Counted from the stretch's first letter, positions 9,669 to 21,822 are shown. The stretch is 64,000 nucleotides of DNA from Rodentibacter sp. Ppn85 (GCF_001999335.1 NZ_MLHS01000040.1:21696-85695), one strand, 5' to 3'. The notes: generated by a model not told the origin, from the letters alone. Numbers and translations are program-made.

Positions 9669-9689
9669 GATGTTATTAAAGGAAATTCA

Positions 9690-10874
9690 ATGTTAAAGCT
9701 AAGCACTAAATTAACAAAAACAGTATTTTTTTCAGGGATTATTGCGTTATCCTCTGTTGTTTCGGCTCAGGATGTGCAATACGGTATTAGTCCACCGGAA
9801 GTGAATGCACAAACCTATATTTTAATGGACTATAATTCAGGAGCTATACTTGCTTCGTTAAATCCCGATCAACGCCAATATCCCGCCTCCTTAACGAAAA
9901 TGATGACGAGCTATGTGGTAGGGCAAGCGTTAAAACAGGGCAAAATCCATAATTCCGATATGGTGACTATTGGTGAAAGTGCTTGGGGACGTAATTTCCC
10001 TGATTCGTCAAAAATGTTTTTAAACTTAAATCAACAGGTTTCCGTTGCCGATCTAAATAAAGGTGTGATTATTGTTTCCGGTAACGATGCTTGTGTGGCA
10101 CTGGCAGAACATATTTCCGGCACAGTATTAAATTTTGTGGATAGTATGAATAAATATGTCCAACAATTTGGGTTAAAAAATACAAATTTCACTACACCGC
10201 ACGGTTTGGATGATCCAAACCAATATTCCAGTGCGCGGGATATGGCGATTATCGGAGCGCATATTATTCGAGATCTACCGGAAGAATATAAAATTTACGC
10301 GGAAAAAGAGTTCACCTTTAACAAAATTAAACAGCCTAACCGTAATGGTTTATTATGGGATAAAAGTATGAAGGTTGACGGTATGAAAACCGGTCATACC
10401 AGCCAAGCCGGTTATAACCTAGCGGCTTCAGCGACGAATCCGAGTAACATGCGTTTAATCTCGGTTGTAATGGGAGTTTCGACTTATAAAGGGCGTGAGG
10501 TTGAAAGTAAAAAACTATTGCAATGGGGTTTCGCGAATTTTGAAACTTTAAAAACTCTTGATGCGAATAAAGAAATTTCAGCGCAACCGGTTTATTACGG
10601 CGATGAAAGCAGCGTGAAGCTAGGCGTGTTGCTAGATAGTTTTATTACCGTGCCAAAAGGTAAACAAGCTGAAGTAAAAGCCCGTTACGAACTAGATAAT
10701 AAATACTTACAGGCCCCTTTAGCAAAAGGTCAGGTGGTCGGTAAAGTGATTTATCAACTTGACGGTAAGGATATTGCGATAGTTAACTTACAAGTAATGC
10801 AAGAAGTTAAAGAAGGCGGATTTTTCGGCAATGCTTGGGATTGGTTGGTTTTAACTATAAAAAGTCTTTTCTAA
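9690..10874 (+). CDS. dacA: D-alanyl-D-alanine carboxypeptidase, PBP5 type
   Basis: Removes the terminal D-Ala from peptidoglycan stem peptides in the periplasm. Seen in 394 aa: signal peptide to about residue 26 (VVSAQ), Ser67 and Lys70 in SLTK, SGN at 130-132, KTG at 233-235, the PBP5-type beta-sandwich C-terminal domain, and a last amphipathic helix (GNAWDWLVLTIKSLF) that anchors the enzyme to the inner membrane. AAAGGAAA lies before the ATG, 21 bases after the rlpA SPOR frame. dacA after rlpA is the usual gammaproteobacterial order. Confidence 0.96.
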   Translation: MLKLSTKLTKTVFFSGIIALSSVVSAQDVQYGISPPEVNAQTYILMDYNSGAILASLNPDQRQYPASLTKMMTSYVVGQALKQGKIHNSDMVTIGESAWGRNFPDSSKMFLNLNQQVSVADLNKGVIIVSGNDACVALAEHISGTVLNFVDSMNKYVQQFGLKNTNFTTPHGLDDPNQYSSARDMAIIGAHIIRDLPEEYKIYAEKEFTFNKIKQPNRNGLLWDKSMKVDGMKTGHTSQAGYNLAASATNPSNMRLISVVMGVSTYKGREVESKKLLQWGFANFETLKTLDANKEISAQPVYYGDESSVKLGVLLDSFITVPKGKQAEVKARYELDNKYLQAPLAKGQVVGKVIYQLDGKDIAIVNLQVMQEVKEGGFFGNAWDWLVLTIKSLF

Positions 10875-10935
10875 AACCTCTTGAATTTTAACCGCACTTC
10901 CCCATTTTACAAAGGAACCCTATTACCTCAAACAA

Positions 10936-10954
10936 GGCAGACTTAGGATCTGCC
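10936..10954 (+). terminator. Hairpin between dacA and ybeD, weak terminator or attenuator
   Basis: GGCAGA/TCTGCC stem with a 7-base loop, followed by CTTTGTCTC rather than a clean T-run. It lies 29 bases before the ybeD start. It may reduce read-through from dacA; the weak T tract makes a full stop uncertain. Confidence 0.4.
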
Positions 10955-10983
10955 CTTTGTCTCACTCAACATAGAGAAGAATT

Positions 10984-11262
10984 ATGGCAACGGAACAAGA
11001 TTACGAAAAATTGAAAGAATTAATGGAATTTCCTACTGCAATGACTTTTAAAGTAGCAGGCATAAATCGTGAAAATTTAGCACAGGATTTAATTTCTGTC
11101 GTACAAAAATATATCCCAGGGGACTATATTCCTAAAGAAAAACGCAGTAGTAAAGGTACATATAATTCTGTTTCTATTGATGTAGTTGCACAGAACTTTG
11201 AGCAAGTAGAAACGCTCTATAAAGAGCTCGCTAAAGTTGAAGGTGTGAAAATAGTTATTTAG
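10984..11262 (+). CDS. ybeD: YbeD/DUF493 family protein
   Basis: Small (92 aa) cytoplasmic protein of the DUF493 family, with an ACT-like alpha/beta fold known from E. coli YbeD. Seen: [20 protein letters not shown] at the start and [23 protein letters not shown] at the end, both typical. Biochemical role unknown; the steady position between dacA and lipB suggests, without proof, a link to lipoate metabolism or the cell wall. The RBS AGAGAAGAATT precedes the ATG. It lies one base from lipB. Confidence 0.9.
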   Translation: MATEQDYEKLKELMEFPTAMTFKVAGINRENLAQDLISVVQKYIPGDYIPKEKRSSKGTYNSVSIDVVAQNFEQVETLYKELAKVEGVKIVI

Positions 11263-11263
11263 T

Positions 11264-11905
11264 ATGGCGACACTACCACTTATCGTACGCCAACTTGGTT
11301 TACAGGATTATCAAGAAACTTGGCATAAAATGCAAAGTTTTACGGACAATCGCAATGTTGAAACCGCAGATGAGATCTGGTTGGTAGAACATCCTGCGGT
11401 ATTTACTCAAGGGCAAGCGGGAAAACCGGAACATTTGTTGCAAAGTTCTAATATCCCCGTTGTGCAATCCGATCGTGGCGGGCAAATTACGTATCATGGG
11501 CCGGGTCAGCAAATTATGTATGTGTTGATTGATATTCGCCGCCATCAAGACTTAAATGTTCGTCAATTAGTAACCGCACTTGAGCAGGTGGTGGTAAAAA
11601 CTTTAGCGGATTACAGTATTGAAGGATACCCTAAACCGGATGCTCCGGGCGTCTATATTGACGGTAAGAAAATTTGCTCATTAGGATTGCGTATTCGTAA
11701 AGGTTGTTCTTTCCACGGATTGGCATTCAATATCCATATGGATTTAACGCCATTTCATTATATTAATCCTTGTGGCTATGCCGGTTTAGAAATGTGCCAA
11801 CTTGCCGATTTTATCGCGAAAGAAGAGGCGACATTAGATCAAGTCTCCCCCAAATTAATTAAACACTTTGCCGAACTTTTGGGCTATAATGTAACGAATA
11901 TTTAA
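11264..11905 (+). CDS. lipB: Octanoyl-[acyl-carrier-protein]:protein N-octanoyltransferase
   Basis: First step of endogenous lipoate synthesis: moves octanoyl from ACP to lipoyl domains of the 2-oxoacid dehydrogenases and GcvH. The 213 aa contain the [12 protein letters not shown] signature at 71-82 and the catalytic dyad Lys136 ([10 protein letters not shown]) and Cys170 (NPCGYAG), equivalent to Lys135 and Cys169 of E. coli. It starts one base after the ybeD stop, so probably co-translated. An uptake signal lies inside the gene near 11574. Confidence 0.96.
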   Translation: MATLPLIVRQLGLQDYQETWHKMQSFTDNRNVETADEIWLVEHPAVFTQGQAGKPEHLLQSSNIPVVQSDRGGQITYHGPGQQIMYVLIDIRRHQDLNVRQLVTALEQVVVKTLADYSIEGYPKPDAPGVYIDGKKICSLGLRIRKGCSFHGLAFNIHMDLTPFHYINPCGYAGLEMCQLADFIAKEEATLDQVSPKLIKHFAELLGYNVTNI

Positions 11906-11909
11906 CAAT

Positions 11910-11934
11910 AAAAATGCCTATTCTAGGCATTTTT
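11910..11934 (+). terminator. Intrinsic terminator after lipB
   Basis: Perfect 10-bp stem AAAAATGCCT/AGGCATTTTT around a 5-base loop, with the T-run partly inside the stem. It separates lipB from lipA, so lipA probably depends on read-through or its own promoter. Confidence 0.85.
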
Positions 11935-11949
11935 CTTTAGGAAAGAATC

Positions 11950-12912
11950 ATGTCAACGCCATTTAAAATGGAACGAGGTGTCAAATATCGTGACGCTGCT
12001 AAAACTTCCATTATTCCTGTAAAAAATATTGATCCCAATCAAGAGTTGTTGAAAAAACCAGAATGGATGAAAATTAAATTACCGGCAAATTCACTGAAAA
12101 TTGAAGATATTAAAAACGGTATGCGTCGCCATGGATTGCACTCGGTCTGTGAAGAGGCTTCTTGTCCGAATTTACATGAATGCTTTAACCATGGTACTGC
12201 CACTTTTATGATTTTGGGGGCGATTTGTACCCGCCGTTGTCCGTTTTGTGATGTTGCACACGGAAAACCTTTACCGCCCGATCCGGAAGAACCGCGTAAA
12301 CTCGCTGAAACTATTCAAGATATGAAATTGAAATATGTGGTGATCACGTCCGTAGATCGGGATGATTTGCCGGATCGCGGTGCAGGGCATTTTGCAGACT
12401 GTGTAAAAGAAGTACGAGCGTTGAATCCGGGAATTAAAATTGAAATTTTAGTACCGGATTTTCGTGGTCGTATTTCCCAAGCATTAGAAAAACTAAAAGA
12501 GAATCCACCGGATGTATTTAATCACAATTTAGAAAATGTACCGCGTCTGTACAAAGAAATTCGCCCGGGGGCGGATTATGAATGGTCGCTAAAATTACTT
12601 CGTGAATTTAAGGAAATGTTCCCGAATATCCCGACAAAATCGGGTTTGATGGTTGGTTTGGGGGAAACTAATGAAGAAATTTTAAACGTTATGCGAGATT
12701 TACGCGATAACGGCGTGACGATGCTCACTTTAGGGCAGTATTTACAGCCAAGCCGTCATCATCTTCCGGTTGCACGTTATGTTCCGCCTGTGGAATTTGA
12801 TGAGTTCCGAGACAAAGCTAATGCGATGGGCTTTGAGCACGCGGCTTGCGGCCCTTTTGTTCGTTCCTCTTATCATGCGGATCTCCAAGCCAGTGGCGGT
12901 TTAGTAAAATAA
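11950..12912 (+). CDS. lipA: Lipoyl synthase (radical SAM)
   Basis: Inserts two sulfurs into octanoyl-lipoyl domains to finish lipoate. The 320 aa carry both iron-sulfur sites: auxiliary cluster Cys67, Cys72, Cys78 ([12 protein letters not shown]) and radical SAM cluster Cys93, Cys97, Cys100 (CTRRCPFC); the C-terminal RSSY contributes the auxiliary cluster serine. AGGAAAGAATC before the ATG. It works on the product of lipB upstream; the order matches H. influenzae. Confidence 0.97.
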   Translation: MSTPFKMERGVKYRDAAKTSIIPVKNIDPNQELLKKPEWMKIKLPANSLKIEDIKNGMRRHGLHSVCEEASCPNLHECFNHGTATFMILGAICTRRCPFCDVAHGKPLPPDPEEPRKLAETIQDMKLKYVVITSVDRDDLPDRGAGHFADCVKEVRALNPGIKIEILVPDFRGRISQALEKLKENPPDVFNHNLENVPRLYKEIRPGADYEWSLKLLREFKEMFPNIPTKSGLMVGLGETNEEILNVMRDLRDNGVTMLTLGQYLQPSRHHLPVARYVPPVEFDEFRDKANAMGFEHAACGPFVRSSYHADLQASGGLVK

Positions 12913-12947
12913 AAACGACATCAAAAATGACCGCACTTTTACTGAGT

Positions 12948-12980
12948 AAAATGGGTTGCTTTAAAAAAGCAACCCATTTT
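12948..12980. terminator. Bidirectional terminator between lipA and YidE-like gene
   Basis: Perfect 14-bp stem AAAATGGGTTGCTT/AAGCAACCCATTTT with a 5-base loop. Flanked by T on the + side and A on the other, so it can end both convergent transcripts. Confidence 0.9.
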
Positions 12981-12989
12981 TTTATCGGC

Positions 12990-14645
12990 CTAAGCCACCC
13001 AGAGCAATACCGCCAGTAGCTGCGGTGAAATAATTCTCAGGAACATCACTAACGGATAAACCGTCGCGTAAGAAAGTGAGGCTGCGCCACTGTCTTCTTT
13101 GATTTCATTAGCGAAGGCAAGAGCGGGCGGATCCGTCATCGAACCGGCGAGTAGCCCGCAAATACTGAGATAATTAAGTTTGGCATATATGCGTGCAATA
13201 ATTCCAACAATCATCAGCGGGATGAAGGTAATAAACATTCCATATCCCATCCATTCAAGCCCGGCACCATTTACCAACGTATCGATAAAATTACCGCCGG
13301 ATTTTAAACCCACAACCGCAAGGAAAAGCACAATACCGATTTCACGTAAGGCAAGGTTTGCACTTGGCGGCATAAACCAGTAAAGTTTCCCTATGCTACC
13401 GACTCGGGCAAGAATCAATGCGATAACAAGCGGCCCTCCCGCTAAACCGAGTTTAAGGGCGACAGGGAAGCCGGGGATATAAAAAGGGATGGAGCCGAGT
13501 AGAACACCCAAGCCGATACCAATAAATACGGGTAACATTTGTACTTGTTGAAGCTTCTGTTGCGCGTTGCCGATAACGGAGATGGCTTGATTTAGCATAT
13601 CGGCATGTCCGACCATATGTAGCACATCTCCAAATTGCAGCGTACTGTTACCACTTGGCACTAATTCCACACCTGCACGGTTTAAGCGTGAAATGACAAC
13701 ACCGTATTTTTGGTGAACATGAAGCGTGCGGATTTTTTTACCCAATACTTTTTCATTGGTGACAACAACACGCTCGGCACGAATTTCTCCACTATTGGAA
13801 ATGGGAGGCATATCCACTTCATCACCAATAATTAAGCGCATTTTTTTCAATGCTTTTCTTTCACCGACTAAATGCAATATATCGTCAAGATGAATTTCAG
13901 TATTGGCTTTGGGGACGATAACGCTGTCTCCGCGTTTTAATCGTGAACAAACGACTTCTTCATCATCAAATCCCGGAATCTCGACTAAAGTGATTCCCTG
14001 TAAATTATGATTGCTGACTTTCACCGAAATAGTGTGTAAATTTTCTTTGTCATGCCCATTTTCTTTGTTAAAACGATTTGCCTCATCTTCAATTTTTATT
14101 TTAAAGAATAGACGAATCAACCACATAGAAAGTAAAATTCCACAAATTCCGAAAGGATATGCCATGGCGTATGCCGTACCCATAGTTGCCGTAGCTTGTG
14201 ACATACCTAATTCACTTAAAACCAGCTGACCCGCACCTAAAGAAGGGGTATTTGTTACTGCGCCGGAATAAATGCCTAAAACAATATCTAATGGCACATT
14301 TGCTATTTTGTGTAAAACGAACACAAAAAACGAGCCGATGAATACGATTAAAATAGCGAGGATATTGAGTTTTAAACCGGATTCCCTCAGTGAGGAAAAA
14401 AAGCCGGGGCCTACCTGAATCCCAATGGCATAAACAAATAAAATTAAACCGAATTCCTGCACAAAATGCAGAATATCGACATTCAGTTGTAAGCCATACT
14501 TACTGGTAAAATGCGAAACAAAAATTCCGCCAAATAATACGCCGCCAATTCCTAAACCGACACCTTTAATCTTCCAATGTCCAATCCACAGCCCAATAAC
14601 TGCAGCAAGGGCAAGGAGGCTAATAGTGATTGCAATCTCGCTCAT
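12990..14645 (-). CDS. YidE/AspT-family membrane transporter with two RCK_C domains
   Basis: Putative secondary transporter of the AspT/YidE (AAEx) family; the substrate is not known for this subgroup. Its 551 residues are arranged as five or so membrane segments, a cytoplasmic middle with two TrkA-C (RCK_C) domains at about 195-275 and 280-360, then a second membrane half. Duplicated family motifs are visible ([13 protein letters not shown] in the first half, [12 protein letters not shown] in the second). H. influenzae has a close counterpart next to the SbmA-like gene, as here. Divergent from the next gene across a 162-base gap. Confidence 0.85.
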   Translation of the reverse strand: MSEIAITISLLALAAVIGLWIGHWKIKGVGLGIGGVLFGGIFVSHFTSKYGLQLNVDILHFVQEFGLILFVYAIGIQVGPGFFSSLRESGLKLNILAILIVFIGSFFVFVLHKIANVPLDIVLGIYSGAVTNTPSLGAGQLVLSELGMSQATATMGTAYAMAYPFGICGILLSMWLIRLFFKIKIEDEANRFNKENGHDKENLHTISVKVSNHNLQGITLVEIPGFDDEEVVCSRLKRGDSVIVPKANTEIHLDDILHLVGERKALKKMRLIIGDEVDMPPISNSGEIRAERVVVTNEKVLGKKIRTLHVHQKYGVVISRLNRAGVELVPSGNSTLQFGDVLHMVGHADMLNQAISVIGNAQQKLQQVQMLPVFIGIGLGVLLGSIPFYIPGFPVALKLGLAGGPLVIALILARVGSIGKLYWFMPPSANLALREIGIVLFLAVVGLKSGGNFIDTLVNGAGLEWMGYGMFITFIPLMIVGIIARIYAKLNYLSICGLLAGSMTDPPALAFANEIKEDSGAASLSYATVYPLVMFLRIISPQLLAVLLWVA

Positions 14646-14807
14646 GCTAACCTCATTAACTAAATCTAACTATTATGGATTATAGCAATTTGAATTTTGA
14701 AAACGGTAACTAAACTCAAAAAATGATAACTTCATCACAATTTTTCTTGCTTAATCATAAACTCTGCCTAAAATGACCGCACTTTTATTTTTTACGGGTA
14801 TATTTTT

Positions 14808-16595
14808 ATGGATTACGGACAAGAAGCGATCACATCGCTCCTTTGGATTTTAAGAACGCTTGCTATTACAGCAGTGGTATTTAGTTTAGGGATTTTTTTA
14901 CTGGTGCGTTTTACGCATTGGGGAAAGCAATTTTGGATGTTTGCCGGCGGTTATCTTTCGCCAAAGCGTAGCATTAAACCCTTATTATTTTTCTTGTTGA
15001 TTGTGGCACTGACTCTAGTGAGTGTACGTGTCAGTTTACTGTATTCCGAATGGAACAATAGTATGTACACGTCGCTACAAGAATTTAATGAACCCGTCTT
15101 TTGGCAACAAATGGTATTGTTTTGTGTCATTGCCACCAGTTCAGTTTCCACTTATCTAGCAAGCTATTATGTTGAACAACGTTTTGTGATTGATTGGATT
15201 ACTTGGCTCAATGATGAACTAACCGGTAAATGGATGGCAAATCGCGCTTACTATAAAACCCAATATCTGTCCGCTAATTTAGATAACCCTGATCAACGGA
15301 TTCAACAAGATATACAATCTTATGTCAAAACCACATTGTCATTAAGCACCGGTGTTATTGATGCGGTTACCTCCATGATTTCCTACACTATTTTATTATG
15401 GGGATTGGCGGGACCAATGATGTTCTTGGGGGTAGAAATTCCGCATATGATGGTTTTCTTGGTCTTTGCTTATGTGATTTTCAGTACGCTAATTGCATTC
15501 AGACTTGGGCGTCCGCTCATCAGTCTAAATTTTGCTAACGAACGTTTGAATGCAAACTATCGATATTCCCTGATTCGTATTAAAGAATATGCGGAAAGTA
15601 TTGCATTTTACGCTGGAGAAAAGGTAGAACAAAATCAGCTTTATCGCCAATTTCGTTCAGTGATCAAAAATATGTGGGATATTGTATTTAGAACCTTGAA
15701 ATTTTCTGGTTTCAACTTAGTAGTGAGTCAAGTTTCTGTCGTATTCCCCATACTGATCCAAGTGGGGCGTTATTTTGAAAAACAGATCAAACTGGGTGAT
15801 TTAATACAAACATTACAAGTGTTCGGTCAATTACATTCCAATTTATCTTTCTTCCGTAGCTCGTATGATAACTTTGCTGGCTATAAAGCGACCCTTGACC
15901 GTTTAACTGGCTTTACTTACGCCATTGATATGGCAAATCGTGAATCGAAAACAGATATTCATGTCAGTGAAAAGGATGTGATTTTTGAACATTTAAGCAT
16001 TAAAAATCCCTTTGGGCAGACATTAATTGAGAATTTAAACTTGGTGTTACCACAAGGGGCAAGTTTATTGATCCAAGGGAATTCCGGCGCAGGAAAAACT
16101 TCTTTATTACGTACAGCTGCCGGACTTTGGTCTTATTCTTTAGGAAAAGTATATTGCCCGAAAGAGCAACTTTTCCTTTCACAAAAACCTTATTTGCCGC
16201 AAGGTAGCCTACTGACAGCATTGGCATATCCGAAAAATGTGGAAGAAATTGACCGCACTTTGGTAGAACAAATCTTACGCAAAGTTCAACTTGGGCATTT
16301 ACTCGAACGCATTGAGCAAGAGCAAGATTGGACTCGTATTCTTTCCCTTGGCGAGCAACAACGTTTAGCCTTTGCCCGACTATTGCTGCATAAACCGAAA
16401 GTCGCCTTTTTAGATGAAGCAACGGCGAGTATAGACGAAGGATTGGAATATGCGATGTATCGTTTATTAAAAGATGAATTACCGACAACGACAATTATTA
16501 GCGTGGGGCATCGTTCTACATTGAAGGCTTTCCATCAACAGCAGCTTAATCTTTTATCTAAAGGCGAATGGTCGTTAAATCAACTCAATGGATAA
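14808..16595 (+). CDS. SbmA/BacA-type ABC transporter with fused ATPase (YddA-like)
   Basis: Inner-membrane half-transporter of the family that includes BacA, SbmA and Rv1819c, which take up peptides, bleomycin or cobalamin. In 595 aa: about six membrane segments, the SbmA/BacA-type domain to about 390, then a nucleotide-binding domain with Walker A GNSGAGKT (424-431), signature LSLGEQQR and Walker B AFLDEATAS. Unlike SbmA it carries its own ATPase domain. Substrate unknown; H. influenzae has the same gene at the same place. Uptake signals lie upstream (14778), inside (16251) and just downstream (16604). Confidence 0.85.
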   Translation: MDYGQEAITSLLWILRTLAITAVVFSLGIFLLVRFTHWGKQFWMFAGGYLSPKRSIKPLLFFLLIVALTLVSVRVSLLYSEWNNSMYTSLQEFNEPVFWQQMVLFCVIATSSVSTYLASYYVEQRFVIDWITWLNDELTGKWMANRAYYKTQYLSANLDNPDQRIQQDIQSYVKTTLSLSTGVIDAVTSMISYTILLWGLAGPMMFLGVEIPHMMVFLVFAYVIFSTLIAFRLGRPLISLNFANERLNANYRYSLIRIKEYAESIAFYAGEKVEQNQLYRQFRSVIKNMWDIVFRTLKFSGFNLVVSQVSVVFPILIQVGRYFEKQIKLGDLIQTLQVFGQLHSNLSFFRSSYDNFAGYKATLDRLTGFTYAIDMANRESKTDIHVSEKDVIFEHLSIKNPFGQTLIENLNLVLPQGASLLIQGNSGAGKTSLLRTAAGLWSYSLGKVYCPKEQLFLSQKPYLPQGSLLTALAYPKNVEEIDRTLVEQILRKVQLGHLLERIEQEQDWTRILSLGEQQRLAFARLLLHKPKVAFLDEATASIDEGLEYAMYRLLKDELPTTTIISVGHRSTLKAFHQQQLNLLSKGEWSLNQLNG

Positions 16596-16722
16596 CTGAG
16601 TAAAAGTGCGGTCGTTTTTTAGCGCATTTTTCTTATGGGGTATAAAAATACTGTTATCAATAGCGATTTTTTGGTACATTTAGCACAATTTTTTGTGCAT
16701 TCAAATATGATCAAATTTTTAA

Positions 16723-17802
<1,080 letters not shown>

Positions 17803-17815
17803 TTTATCATCAATA

Positions 17816-17845
17816 AAAAGTGCGGTTGATTTTGACCGCACTTTT
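17816..17845 (+). terminator. Uptake-signal-pair terminator between mreB and mreC
   Basis: AAAAGTGCGGT and ACCGCACTTTT, separated by 8 bases, form an 11-bp stem. The pair doubles as two inverted DNA uptake signals. It lies 32 bases before mreC and would make mreB expression exceed mreCD. Confidence 0.85.
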
Positions 17846-17876
17846 GCTTTAAGCCATTAATGGATTAGGTGTTTTA

Positions 17877-18929
17877 ATGAAACCGATTTTTGCTAAATCT
17901 CCTCCTTTAGGATTCCGCCTGGTTCTTGCGGTGATTGTTTCTAGCGGTCTTATTTTTGCGGATGGGCAGGATTCGATGAATAAAGTTCGCAGTATGATGG
18001 AAACGGCGGTTGGCGGTTTGTATTATTTGGCCAATAGCCCACGTACTGTATTAGACGGAGTATCGAATAATTTTGTAGATACCAACAAATTGCAAATTGA
18101 AAATAAGGTATTGCGTGAGCAGCTTCGTGAAAAAAATGCGGATTTGTTGTTGTTAGATCAAATTAAAGTCGAAAATCAGCGTTTACGTTTATTACTCAAT
18201 TCGCCGTTAAGAACCGATGAATATAAAAAAATTGCGGAGGTACTGACAGCTGAAACTGATATATATCGCCAGCAAATTGTTATTAATCAGGGCGAAAAGG
18301 ACGGTGCTTATGTAGGGCAACCGGTCATTGATGAAAAAGGCGTGATTGGGCAAATTATCTCAGTAGGGGCTAACACCAGTCGTGTATTGTTGATGACGGA
18401 CGTGACTCATTCTATTCCTGTGCAAGTGCTGCGTAACGATGTACGTGTGATTGCCAGTGGAACCGGGCATACTGACGAACTTACGCTTGATAACGTACCG
18501 CGTTCAGTGGATATTGAAAAAGGCGATTTATTAGTGACGTCAGGTTTAGGGGGGCGTTTTCTTGAAGGTTATCCCGTAGCAGTAGTACAAAGTGTATCAC
18601 GTGACGGAACAAATTATTTCGCCGCAGTAAAAGCCCAACCTCTCGCATCTTTAGAACGTTTACGTTATGTGCTTTTACTTTGGCCAAGCACCCTAGATAT
18701 ATCGAAAGTAAAATCTATGTCACCGGAAGAAGTGCGCGAGCTTGTTCAAAAGCGGTTGGAAAGCCAAGCTAATGAGATGAACAATAAAGTGCACAAAATG
18801 AAAATTACCGAGGAACAAGAACCAAAAGCCGAAAATAATAAGGAAGAAATTGAGCCTGAAATTCCGACTGAAACACCGCAAGACGAGCCTGTTTCACCGG
18901 AGCAGCGGGAATATAGGGAGGAAGGCTAA
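17877..18929 (+). CDS. mreC: Rod shape-determining protein MreC
   Basis: Single-pass membrane protein whose periplasmic part binds PBP2 and activates it. Seen in 350 aa: cytoplasmic N-terminus, membrane helix around 14-30, coiled coil about 73-110 (ENKVLREQLREKNADLLLLD), then the two beta-barrels (DEKGVIGQIISVGANTSRV, DLLVTSGLGGRFLEGYPV). The tail after 300 is Glu/Pro-rich and low complexity, as in other gammaproteobacteria. Its stop overlaps the mreD region by one base. Confidence 0.95.
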   Translation: MKPIFAKSPPLGFRLVLAVIVSSGLIFADGQDSMNKVRSMMETAVGGLYYLANSPRTVLDGVSNNFVDTNKLQIENKVLREQLREKNADLLLLDQIKVENQRLRLLLNSPLRTDEYKKIAEVLTAETDIYRQQIVINQGEKDGAYVGQPVIDEKGVIGQIISVGANTSRVLLMTDVTHSIPVQVLRNDVRVIASGTGHTDELTLDNVPRSVDIEKGDLLVTSGLGGRFLEGYPVAVVQSVSRDGTNYFAAVKAQPLASLERLRYVLLLWPSTLDISKVKSMSPEEVRELVQKRLESQANEMNNKVHKMKITEEQEPKAENNKEEIEPEIPTETPQDEPVSPEQREYREEG

Positions 18930-19417
18930 TGCAAATGCGCTTAATTTTGCAATGGGTAACGATACTCTCATTCTTTATTGTCGCTCTTGTTATGGAACTT
19001 GCACCTTGGCCAATAGGCTTTCAAGCTTTTAAACCCTCTTGGTTAATTTTGGTGTTAACCTACTGGGGATTAGCAATTCCTAACAAAGTAAGTATTGGTA
19101 TTGCTTTTTTACTGGGTGTGATTTGGGATATTGTTCTTGGTTCAACCCTTGGTATTCATGCTCTAGTACTTTCAGTCGCTTTTTACTTTATTGCTAAAAA
19201 TTATTTGGTGTTGCGTAACCTTTCCTTATGGTTTCAAAGCCTATTAGTGATTATTTTTGTATTTTCTATCCGTTTTGCTATTTTCCTTGTGGAACTATTT
19301 TTACACAGTGCGATTTTTAATTGGCAAGAAATTTTTGGCGCTATCGCTTCAGGTATATTATGGCCGTGGATATTTTTATTAATGCGAAAAATGCGCAGAA
19401 AAGTTGGGCTAAGTTGA
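18929..19417 (+). CDS. mreD: Rod shape-determining protein MreD
   Basis: Small integral membrane protein of the Rod complex, thought to modulate MreC. At 162 aa it has the family length, with five or six membrane segments and the family stretch APWPIGFQAFKPSWLILVLTYW near the N-terminus. The ATG overlaps the last base of the mreC stop, pointing to coupled translation. A bidirectional terminator follows. Confidence 0.93.
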   Translation: MQMRLILQWVTILSFFIVALVMELAPWPIGFQAFKPSWLILVLTYWGLAIPNKVSIGIAFLLGVIWDIVLGSTLGIHALVLSVAFYFIAKNYLVLRNLSLWFQSLLVIIFVFSIRFAIFLVELFLHSAIFNWQEIFGAIASGILWPWIFLLMRKMRRKVGLS

Positions 19418-19461
19418 AATAAGAAGAGTAGCAGAGAAATTATTCGGCGAACTTTTATAAT

Positions 19462-19503
19462 GATATAACAAAAGGGAAACATCAGTTTCCCTTTTGTTAT
19501 ATC
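19462..19503. terminator. Bidirectional terminator between mreD and rho
   Basis: A perfect 19-bp stem around the loop ATCA, with an AAAAGGGAAAC/GTTTCCCTTTT core. It separates convergent mreD and rho; the T-rich arms serve either direction. Confidence 0.85.
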
Positions 19504-19528
19504 CGATTTTTGTGATGCTATCGGACTA

Positions 19529-20791
19529 TTACGAACGTTTCATAATTTCAAAAAACTCTTCGTTAGTTTTTGCAACACCGAGTTTGTCAATGAGCCATTC
19601 CATTGCTTCCACTTCACCCATTGGGTTAAGGATTTTGCGCAGAATCCACATTTTTTGCAGTTCATCGGGAGTAGTGAGTAAATCTTCTTTACGCGTTCCC
19701 GAGCGATTGAAGTCAATAGCAGGGAATACGCGTTTTTCGGCAATTTTACGAGAAAGATGGAGCTCCATATTACCGGTTCCTTTAAATTCTTCGAAAATTA
19801 CTTCATCCATTTTTGAGCCGGTATCGACAAGTGCAGTAGCAATGATAGTTAAACTACCACCTTCTTCTACATTACGGGCGGCACCGAAGAAACGTTTAGG
19901 ACGGTGTAATGCGTTTGCATCCACACCGCCGGATAAAATCTTACCGGAAGCAGGAGTTACCGTATTATAAGCACGGGCTAAACGGGTAATGGAATCAAGT
20001 AAAATCACCACATCTTTTTTATGTTCGACGGAACGTTTAGCCTTTTCGATCACCATTTCTGCCACTTGAACATGGCGTGCCGCAGGCTCATCAAAAGTAG
20101 AAGCGATAACTTCTCCTTTTACTGAGCGTTGCATTTCCGTTACCTCTTCCGGGCGTTCATCAATTAATAGGACGATGAGTTCGCATTCCGGATAATTATG
20201 GGTAATGCTTTGAGCAATATTTTGCAGTAGCATTGTTTTCCCTGCTTTTGGCGGAGCAACAATTAAACCCCGTTGACCTTTACCAATCGGTGAGGCTAAA
20301 TCTAGAATACGGGCGGTTAAATCTTCGGTTGAACCGTTACCCCGTTCCATTTTAAGACGGGAGTTAGCGTGGAGCGGTGTTAAGTTTTCAAAGAGAATTT
20401 TACTGCGGGATACTTCAGGTTTGTCATCATTGACTCGATCAACTTTAAGTAGGGCAAAATAGCGCTCACCTTCTTTAGGCGGACGGATTTTGCCTTCAAT
20501 CTTGTCACCGGTTTGTAAGTTAAAACGACGAATTTGGCTTGGTGAAACATAAATATCGTCAGGACCGGCTAAATAGGAACTGTCGGCGGAACGTAAAAAA
20601 CCGAAACCATCAGGTAAAATTTCTAACACGCCGCCGCCAAAGATATCTTCGCCGCTTTTAGCGTGTTGTTTTAAGATTGCAAAGACAATATCTTGTTTAC
20701 GCAAACGGGCTAAATTTTCTAAGCCCATTTGCTCTTCGCCAAGTTTCACAAGATCCGAAACAGGCGTATTTTTAAGTTCTGTTAAATGCAT
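19529..20791 (-). CDS. rho: Transcription termination factor Rho
   Basis: Hexameric RNA-dependent helicase that ends transcripts not stopped by hairpins. The 420 aa show the N-terminal RNA-binding OSB fold ([23 protein letters not shown]), Walker A in [13 protein letters not shown], Walker B in [16 protein letters not shown], and the Q-loop and R-loop region [20 protein letters not shown]. Full length (E. coli 419 aa). No strong Shine-Dalgarno sequence is visible before the ATG. Confidence 0.97.
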   Translation of the reverse strand: MHLTELKNTPVSDLVKLGEEQMGLENLARLRKQDIVFAILKQHAKSGEDIFGGGVLEILPDGFGFLRSADSSYLAGPDDIYVSPSQIRRFNLQTGDKIEGKIRPPKEGERYFALLKVDRVNDDKPEVSRSKILFENLTPLHANSRLKMERGNGSTEDLTARILDLASPIGKGQRGLIVAPPKAGKTMLLQNIAQSITHNYPECELIVLLIDERPEEVTEMQRSVKGEVIASTFDEPAARHVQVAEMVIEKAKRSVEHKKDVVILLDSITRLARAYNTVTPASGKILSGGVDANALHRPKRFFGAARNVEEGGSLTIIATALVDTGSKMDEVIFEEFKGTGNMELHLSRKIAEKRVFPAIDFNRSGTRKEDLLTTPDELQKMWILRKILNPMGEVEAMEWLIDKLGVAKTNEEFFEIMKRS

Positions 20792-20922
20792 AGTGAATAA
20801 TTGTTGGGATTGTTAAGAGTTGAATTAATTGAATGGTGGAGTCTTATCCTAAAATTTTTGCGTAAGGTATCACTAAAACTGCATACTGTCTAGTTGTCAG
20901 CATAAACTTTTATAAATTTATT

Positions 20923-21804
20923 TTATTTTTTACGATATTGCCCCGGTGTTAATTGATAATATTTTTTAAATGCTTTTCCAAAATTACTTTCCGACTGAAA
21001 ACCGCAATTTAACGCAATACTGAGTATGGATTGTTGGGAATGTTTAAGTAATTCCACTGCTTTTTGTAATCTGACATGATTGACAAAATTATATAGGTTA
21101 ATACCAAGTTGCTGATTAAATAATCGTATAAGTTGAGCTTTGGATAGATTCGCTATATGACAAAATGTTTCAATTTTCCAACCCTGCTCAGGTTTGGCAA
21201 TAATATTGGATATCACATTGTAAAGACGTTTATCGCGTAATCCGTTAAGCTGAGCATTATCCTGTTATAAATAGGCTCGAATTAACAAGGTTAGCAATAC
21301 GCTGAGTAAGGCATTAATAATATTTGCGAAACCGGGCTGATAATCGTCGGCTTCCCGTTGCAGTATGTCAAGTAAGGGGGTTAAAGAGGCATCCTGCAAG
21401 TTTAATAAAATAACTTCCGGTAGGTTATTAAATAATTCCGATTGTTTATCATAAGTAAAATTGGCACAAAATAAGCTTAAATCGGGTGATTCACCGCCGC
21501 ATTGTTTCAATGTAAATGCACCGTTAGAAATAGTGTTTATTTTGCTCGGACCCTCGTAGTTAGGCTGGTGTGTTAGGGAATGGCCTAATGAATGGGGGAG
21601 AAATACCACATCGTTAGCCTTAAGTTTTATTGCATTTACCATCCCGTCAATATGTAAATATCCCTCTCCTTGTGAAACTATATGCACAATTCCGTGACAG
21701 GTTTGTCTATCATGGCGAATATACCAAGTGTCTTGCAATTTACATTAAACATTAATGCTACCGGATATTTGAGCAAATTTAATGAGCTTATCGAGAATAT
21801 CCAT
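20923..21804 (-). pseudogene. AraC-family regulator (RclR-like), broken by two in-frame stops
   Basis: Read from ATG 21804 as one 294-codon frame, this encodes a cupin-type sensor domain (LHIDGMVNAIKLKANDVVFLPH) and a C-terminal AraC double helix-turn-helix (ETFCHIANLSKAQLIRLF, ALNCGFQSESNFGKAF, PGQYRKK). Two TAA stops interrupt it in the same frame: codon 20 (21745-21747) and codon 180 (21265-21267). No frameshift is needed. The layout resembles RclR, the regulator of the reactive chlorine response in E. coli, and the next gene is an RclC-like DUF417 gene, also broken. An open frame for the DNA-binding half alone remains (20923-21216), but a working product seems unlikely. Confidence 0.85.
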
Positions 21805-21822
21805 TACTTACCTCTATAAATA